64,000 bases of DNA from Ptychodera flava (lineage: Eukaryota > Hemichordata > Enteropneusta > Ptychoderidae), in NCBI RefSeq assembly GCF_041260155.1, contig NC_091930.1, forward strand, positions 42,475,096 to 42,539,095, written 5' to 3'. Below, in pieces: positions 55,247-64,000 of this stretch (positions within the stretch are counted from its first letter, which is position 1; every line of letters begins with the position of its first letter). The notes under the pieces were generated by a model. It did no database searches, was not told where the DNA came from, and saw nothing but the letters and a program-made list of their open reading frames with translations. The translations under genes were made by a program, and so were the position numbers.

Positions 55247-55576
55247 TTAAAGGTATAACATGCCCCAGGGACAGATATTCGGACTCTCAAATTTGAGCAT
55301 AACCGGGGAGGGTGTCGTCGGAACTGCGCGTGTGCGACTTTCTTGTTTATAAACAACGTATTTTATGCGTGGTATCTGGTACACCACGTCAACATGGCCG
55401 CAACATTTAAATTGTATGATATTCATTGTCAACAAAATATTTTAACTGTAATCAATCGCCAGCGTACCCTGGGAACAGTGTTTACATCGGTCGTGGAGTC
55501 CCTGGCAACCTTTGAGCAGAGTTCCGACGACACCTTCCCTTTAAATCTTGCACTTATGAGGCGCACACTATGTTAA
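55247..55576 (+). mobile_element. TTAA-1-like MITE with a different core
   Basis: TTAA at 55247-55250 and 55573-55576. The ends AGGTATAACATGCCCCAGGG and ATGAGGCGCACACTATG are TTAA-1-like, and GGACAGATATTCGGACTCTC follows as in other copies. The core (55310-55540) instead matches the dispersed repeat at 3462-3690. Confidence 0.8.
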
Positions 55577-55579
55577 CAA

Positions 55580-56570
55580 TCAAACGAAAAGAAACATAAA
55601 TACGACGGTTTCAACAACTCATTCAAATCACAGACTTGTTGAACAAAGTTTAGTGCTATTTTGTTGTTCCTGTACTCTATTCACCTTGCCGACGAGCACT
55701 GTTGAACTTTTGCTAAACAACATCGCAGATGTCAGAAAACATGAACGTTGTTGCGTGCAAAACCATAATTGGCCGAGATGGCGCACTTCACAACAACAAA
55801 CCCTTTGCAGGCAGGCAGCCATGACAACATATAATCATTGGAGTAAAACCAGCAAAAATGTAAAACGCTAACATTACCACAAATGATCACTGCCCACTTT
55901 TAGAGGGAATCCGCCTGACACGGTTCAAGGAAAATAAAAGCAACACAGCGACAGGAGCGAAGATAGTTCAAGGTGTGTACGATTTCAAAGTTCAGTTTCA
56001 CAGTCAATGACATCAGTCATTAAATGTTCACCGCGTATTTATACAATGTGCGTGGGAATAAACGCTCTTTCGGCTTGTAATTAAAATACAGCTGCTCGGG
56101 TGAAAAAAGTTGCCGAAATTTGTCTATCACGATAAGTTACAAAAAAGAGTTCTTTCTGGTCATAAACTTACGCCTCATGCCCCCATCGTCCTTGGTATCT
56201 TCGGCAAAAATCCTATCCATAGTAGTTCTCCTTAAATAAACTGTTGACGCAGTAACAATATTTGAAAGCAAGTAATGTGTCGCAGCAGGAAAATTAATGG
56301 CAAGTCACACAGACAGTTTTCTCTCTTCCCGTCCTTCAAACTCATAAAATACGATGTAGAAAGAAAACATAATTTGCAATAAGAACAAAGTTAACAAAAC
56401 CTGTTGCCGAAACCTGAAACCAAAGAGGTGTAGAGAAAAGATAAGACAAAACAACAACATAATTGTATCACTGCATTTGTTTTGTGAACTGTCAACTTAG
56501 GACCAGAAACGAATCTCTCTCTTATTTTCTCGGCCAAACACAATGTATTCTCGATGGCTAAGTCATCCGT
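55580..56570. other. No recognisable gene
   Basis: This is the 3' flank of the minus-strand TRIM gene and probably includes its 3' untranslated region. No clear poly(A) signal was picked out. Confidence 0.45.
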
Positions 56571-56577
56571 TTGTAAT

Positions 56578-58678
<2,101 letters not shown>

Positions 58679-58840
58679 CTATTACTATCTAGATAGTCTC
58701 ATAGCCGTCGAGATATCTACTTGACTGTCAACCTGTTTGTAAGAGAATAATTACGACCGAAGCCCTGCAATTAAATACTTAACAATACCTCCTGTCGTCT
58801 TAGAACAATAAGAACTGTATTGCCCTATGACTTTCCGCTG

Positions 58841-59039
58841 TAACCCTTTGAGCGGCAAAGTCAGTTATTGTCACCTTTATAAAATATACCCTAGTCAGTT
58901 TTTTTTAAGATTTTCACCAAATTTGATAAAAATGCAATGTCCATTCGGTCCAAAATTATCAAAAGAAAAATTCACAAAAATTGAGGAAATGTTGCACTAA
59001 AATGTGTGGCGGGAAAAATTACAGCACTCAAGGAGTTAA
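58841..59039. mobile_element. TTAA-2 MITE (copy 2), upstream of TRIM
   Basis: Ends TAACCCTTTGAGCGGCAAAG and ACAGCACTCAAGGAGTTAA. It matches 44081-44291 through CTAGTCAGTTTTTTT, CAATGTCCATTCGGTCCAAA and AAATTCACAAAAATTG. It lies in the probable first intron or promoter of the TRIM gene. Confidence 0.85.
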
Positions 59040-62019
59040 TATCAGAACTACCACACACAGCGCACAGTCTCTTTATCGAATCGCGAGCTGCTATGGTACA
59101 GCGTATGCCTCAAAAATGACTGGCAAAAACTGTACGTAGAAATCTACCTAATTTTCCGCCAGTTTCATTCCCAATTGGTTGGTTAGTATCACGTGGGCAT
59201 GTTTCCACTACTGGTCCAGTGACCGCTTGCCACAGATTAAGGTGAATGGCATGGTGGTGTTTGAACTTTAATGTAGGGGTATATCGATCATAACGCCAAG
59301 CATGATTAAGCTTAAATACACGCCGACATCGGTCAAGCATAGAATGTAGCGTGAATAATCGTTTTTTGGTGACAAGAAATGGCAATATGATCACATAATT
59401 TACCACACTTGACAACACTTCGAATGCCATAACGTTCACGAACGCGAAGACGACCAGATCATGAAATATATCAACTTGAATGTATTACATCATGTAGTAT
59501 TGTAAGCTAACTCGATTTCTTTTTAATCTGATTTTTTCCTATTAACTTATCAATGTCGATGTCTCCGGCTACAATGGACTAATAAACGGTCATTTAATAG
59601 CCTAAGTGTTATACTGCTGCTACCGTAACAGCAAAAGCAGGCTGTTTGAAGACACAACCTGTGTTCAGGCTTTCTGTAGCAAATGAAGTTTTCACAGGAA
59701 TCTTCGTTGGATGCTGGCTCGTTTGAGTACGAATCACGAAAGTTTGACACTGGATAGAATCGCCTACCACACTGTGGTGATCTAAAAAGGGTAGATCGTC
59801 CATGTAGCCGACACGAACACAAAGTGTCTCTGAAAAAGATCCAAAGCTGCCGTCAAATTCACCTTTAACAACTCATCAATCTGCAGGTTGGTCACGCTCC
59901 TGACAGTCTGGGAGTGGATGGTGGTAATCCTGCGGTAGAGGGTACTCAAGAAGTTGCCCATCTGTGTGCGAAAACAGGAGTCTGCCGTACGTTTGGGCTG
60001 CGATGTGATACGATACATGTATGCTGCCCTGGGACGGAGAACAAAGCGCCGTAAATAGTGGCATGGATGTTTGTTTAAAAGACCGAAAGAGATCCCGCAA
60101 ATAATTAGCGCCCACTCGACTTGTCAAGTGGAATGGGTCTGCTTAGATTTATCCGCAGGTGGTTATTTCATCGCGCAGGAATGGATGTTTAGGCGCAGTT
60201 GGAGGGACTGGGATCTATGTCAAGTGTGTAGACAAACACAGTTACATATAAGCAACTTTTCAATTGCCTATATCAATGAACCGACAAAGTAGATTCCTAC
60301 CCTCTCACATATCTTGTGTTTATGAATTTTAAACAGCAACACCCCCTACACATAAAACCGGACTTCCCAACTGAATTTAAATCATTTGTAATTTTTTTTC
60401 ATGCATCCACAACGCTCGAAGGTCGAAGCCAATTGAGGTTAACATTAAGGTGGCCTCGTCCCAGGAGCGTCCCACTCGCAGCCTCGAACCCGGCCGGTTA
60501 AAATTACAATAAAACAAATATTATTTTCTCTGTAATTTTTCGATGCATCGTGCTGTTATGACCTCGGTAAACGTTTTGTTTGGCTAACATGACCCCATCA
60601 GTTTCTTATCTGTCAGGCCACACTGTGAACAGTGACACCGGCAGCCATTTTAGTGTATCGAAACATGTTCAGCTCTTGTTTAATGATTAACTCAATCGCA
60701 ATGGCAGTGATATCAGCACCTCGCCCACTTGTCAGTTGGTAAATATTCAATTAGTCACGGTAGATTGTGACGACAGTATATCAGTGTAGATCAGTATCGT
60801 ATATTTAACATGTTTAAATGTACATCTAATGAATCACAAACGAAATGCCATACTTAGCCATTTGTTTTATTATCTGTTCATTTGTTTTCAGAATGATCTA
60901 AGAACGGCAGACGTCAATTATAGTAAAGGACGCCGCTTTATTTTAAATGGGTTAACAACTTTCTACTATCAGCCTTCTTTGACTCAGTATATACAGCATT
61001 ATTACGAATGCTACGAGATGTGATTAACGATGCGAAGTGTACGTCATTACCGATACTCGTTATATTTAAGAAGGACTGTGATAATACTATTGCAATATTA
61101 ATTCAGATTAAACCACTCGCACGTGATTCAAACATACATGTACTAATAGCACTACAACTGATGGCTGTTTAATAGATAGGTGTTGACTAAGTAAGTGAGT
61201 GAGTAAGTAAGTGATATTTATTCAGTACTACAGGCCATTGGCCTTCATGTACAGCGAAAACAGGAAATGAATGATGAATATCAAGGACAGACGTGTTCTC
61301 TCTTCATGGTAATATTACACAGTTTTAATGACATGTCTGCATTTATTAACGTTATTCTTGATACCAAATATGTACACTTCATGTATTATTTAAAGCCCCA
61401 ATAGCTGCAAATTTTATACATTATTTTCATGATTTTATTTTCAAACCAAAGTTGGATTGTGTAAATGTGCTAACTGAAGGACATTTATATAGAAGTATCA
61501 CTGCTCGCTGATTTGGATCAAGCCTACACTTTTAACAGGTTAAATAATGAACGGGTGCCGCGCTCATAACATGGCGTCCCCAAGAATAGTACAAAAAACA
61601 CAGTACTTCCTACACACACATCTTTGTCCTACCAGAAACAAGCATGATGCCATTTACTTGAATGCACAACACACGATGGCCAACATTTTGTTGTTGTAAT
61701 CTTTATTTTCTCTGTCATATAGATTATTTTTTGAAAATGGCGGGAAATCTAAAATGATGTTAAAACGTTTGAATTTACATGCCACTTTCGACGTTATGAC
61801 AGTGTTATACATTTTTTCAGTCTTTATTAGGTCTTATTCAAAGAGATGTCTTAGAAAACTGAAGATATTTTGAGATCAGTTTACAACACGTTCGCAGCTA
61901 TTTTGGCTTTACTTATCGATTTTTAAGTGAGGGATTTCAACGCATGCGGCTTCACATACGGGAATTGGGTTTTGGGAATGTCATGTCCTTTTGCCACTTA
62001 TTTTTCATGGATTTAATGA
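59040..62019. other. No confident gene; candidate exon near 59782-59961 (minus)
   Basis: On the minus strand an acceptor-like TTTTCGCACACAG precedes a 60-codon frame (MGNFLSTLYRRITTIHSQTV...) with G/C-rich third positions and a stop at 59782. It is protein-like but unassigned. At 61186-61212 AAGTAAGTGAGTGAGTAAGT next to GATATTTATT...CAGGCCATTGGCC looks like the short-repeat tail of a minus-strand retroposon. Nothing else was recognised. Confidence 0.35.
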
Positions 62020-62023
62020 TTAA

Positions 62024-62367
62024 AGGGCCAGTATAGTGCCAACTTTTGATAATTTTTTCACTATTTTTGAATGTGAACCATAATTCCTTGTTCTACTCCC
62101 CAAAGAATGTTGATATACACATTGTTCAGCTTGTCAACTCAGCCCTATGGTTGTAAACTGCAATTGCTATCGTTGAAAAGGGACTTCTGATCTGGACTTG
62201 AATTCCAATGTAAACAATAACGATGCATTTTACACATATAGATGCTAAGTTGACAAGCTAAATAGTGAGTGTTTCAACATTCTTTGGGGAGTAGAATAAG
62301 AAGTTGCAATTGATGTACAAAATAAAAACAAAGAAAAAATTCATCAAAAGTTAGCATTACTGGCCCT
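62024..62367. mobile_element. TTAA-3 MITE, 344 bp
   Basis: TTAA at 62020-62023 and 62368-62371. The ends AGGGCCAGTATAGTGCCAAC and, on the right, AAAAGTTAGCATTACTGGCCCT form a ~40-bp imperfect TIR. Further inside, CTACTCCCCAAAGAATGTTG and AACATTCTTTGGGGAGTAGA are also complementary, as are TCAGCTTGTCAACT and AGTTGACAAGCTAA. Most of the element can therefore fold. Confidence 0.92.
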
Positions 62368-62371
62368 TTAA

Positions 62372-64000
62372 CTGTTTTCATTTTACGTATAGAGAAGTGA
62401 AACCTGTCTTCCTCTTGATCGATAATGACACCTGACCCTTCTTTAAGGTAATGGTACGCCCGTCGAAACTTTGCAGACACATCACCGAGCGATACTGTAC
62501 AATACTTTATTTATTACGTCATAAAAAGAACGAAACTAACGGTTCAAACTGGTACAATCAATAATTAGTGATGTATTGAGTGGGAAAATACCGGCAAATT
62601 TACTGATATTTGCACCAAAATGGCGACCCGTCTCTTTGTTGGCTCAGTAGGAAGCATAAGCTTAGTTATTTTATTGTCTCAAAAAACACAAGGATGCCGT
62701 TAATTTGCTCAGAGAGTTTCAAAATATATCAACAAAAAAGATTTCAGGCCAGCGATCAACAGTGAGGTTTTGAGATTCAGGAAATCTGTGTCTCGTTAAG
62801 CTTTATTAGCACAATTTCCCGAAAAATTTTTGCCTCGTTATTGTTAAAGATCTCATGAACTTCGCCTTATAACATTGTTCATTGTATGTTAGAATTTCAT
62901 AGAAAGTAGTGCTGTTGAATACAATCAAATTTTTATTGCAATAAGCATCATGACAAATTCGTTATTTTCCGTGTCTTCACTAGGATGTGTTGACTATATC
63001 CAAAGCTTATTTGAGACCTCTTTCAATAGCACTACAGACAAACATAGACATCTATGTTTGTCTGTGATAGCACAAGTCTTTCAAAGCGCGAAATAAATGA
63101 AAATTATGTTTTCCGCCACTTTTACCTGCCATGTTATAAACCTACCGACTCAGATACTTTTTCGAAGCTTCAAAAAGAGAGCGTAGAATTCTCAAATTTT
63201 GCCGTTTTTCGTTGGTCTCAATAACCAACTGAAATAAAAGATACAAATAAAATTAAACCGGTCTAAACTATTTCCAGGCGGAATGTTGCAGGAAACGGCT
63301 AATTGTTGATTTAATATCTTGACACTTGTGTAGAGTACTGTGTTTTTGACTGAGCCAGCACAGGATGCAAAATCTCGAACGCAATTGCTCAGCGTTTCAA
63401 TTCAATGTCGCCATTGTTTCTTAGACGTACTGAACAAATGACCACTACTTATCATAAGAGGACTGTATTGTTTTTGTGTTTTTATTAATGGCTACTTTGA
63501 CCATTATCTTAATTGTGTAATATTTACACAGGAACGCTGTTGAACCTTGGCCTGTGAAATATCGAGTCACCACTGAGTGAGCGGTAAACTACTGTATCAA
63601 ACATATGCCGAATATGATAAAAACCATTCTCTCCATGCCGATAACATTCCTATCCGTCTGACTGAAGAACAATAACATTTCTGTTTTGGGTTTATCTCTC
63701 TCTAATTCTGTCATAGGACAGGGATTATTGTCAGAAATTCTAAATCACTGTCTGTGGAAAGTTCCTCGATGATCGAGGAATGTGATGCCATTACAGATGT
63801 ATTAGATCATGATGACAGCATATGTGTTGTCCAAATGAGTGCCATCGCTATTTTAATCATTCAATATTGTTTTGCTACATTGTAACTGTTACGCGGGTTA
63901 TGGGTTGTCTGCCGTTGAATTGCCGCCATTTCGAAGAAATACCGCGCATTTCTGTGTCGCTCAGTTCGAGAACCTGAGAACTCGTTACATTGTCGCTCTG
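62372..64000. other. No recognisable gene
   Basis: AT-rich with short frames; a small hairpin at 63034-63065 is listed separately. Confidence 0.5.
63034..63065. repeat. 32-nt perfect hairpin flanked by ATAGCAC repeats
   Basis: ACAGACAAACATAGA, then CA, then its exact complement. ATAGCAC lies at 63026-63032 and 63067-63073, like a 7-bp target duplication around a minimal insertion. Confidence 0.85.

Noticed and set aside
60470-60500. GGGTTCGAGGCTGC on the minus strand, like a tRNA B box
   Set aside because: No A box at the right spacing and no cloverleaf could be drawn, so neither a tRNA nor a tRNA-type SINE is supported.

Overview
This window is animal nuclear DNA. It is AT-rich and intron-bearing, most of it is non-coding, and it is crowded with small DNA transposons, LINE remnants, satellite-bearing elements and microsatellites. 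The recognisable host genes are one CUB-domain exon, an NXPE-like (neurexophilin/PC-esterase) gene with a decayed tandem relative, and a TRIM2/3-like RING/B-box/NHL gene. NXPE-like and TRIM-NHL families are expanded in invertebrate deuterostomes, so an acorn worm or an amphioxus is my best guess. That is inference from gene families, not proof.

Layout. 0-5 kb: one CUB exon (minus) and mostly silent DNA. 5-8.1 kb: a rearranged Tx1/L1-like LINE (minus), with a Crypton-like domain fragment between its two halves. 8.3-16.3 kb: a small TTAA-site transposon, a large hairpin beside a 100-N gap, a decayed CR1/Rex-like LINE (plus), and a 1.16 kb segment present twice on either side of a satellite-bearing Helentron-like element. 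16.5-23 kb: a three-level nest of transposons inside another satellite-bearing element, a MITE with 4-bp target duplications, and a PIF/Harbinger element with 230-bp terminal inverted repeats that still carries a MADF-type exon. 23-31 kb: nothing I can call a gene. 31.6-39.4 kb: a higher-order tandem array of alternating ~1.2 and ~1.6 kb units. 40-42.2 kb: nested repeats. 42.6-46.4 kb: the NXPE-like gene, two coding exons with a microsatellite-filled intron. 47-50 kb: MITEs and simple repeats. 50-53.2 kb: a TATA promoter and the decayed NXPE relative. 54-55.6 kb: three more TTAA-site elements. 56.6-58.5 kb: the TRIM-NHL gene (minus). 59-64 kb: one more TTAA-site MITE and no recognised gene.

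Two themes run through the window. First, one TTAA-site MITE family (called TTAA-1 here, ends TTAAGGTAG...CTACCTTAA) occurs at least ten times. It keeps an internal ATGGCGGCCATTTT block, its left end lies at the start of the 7.8 kb array, and its right half lies inside every array unit. Second, both host genes that look otherwise intact are broken only at short runs of one base (one site in NXPE, four in TRIM). This points to consensus errors in the assembly rather than to gene death, whereas the second NXPE locus is a genuine pseudogene. No virus-like or LTR element was recognised.
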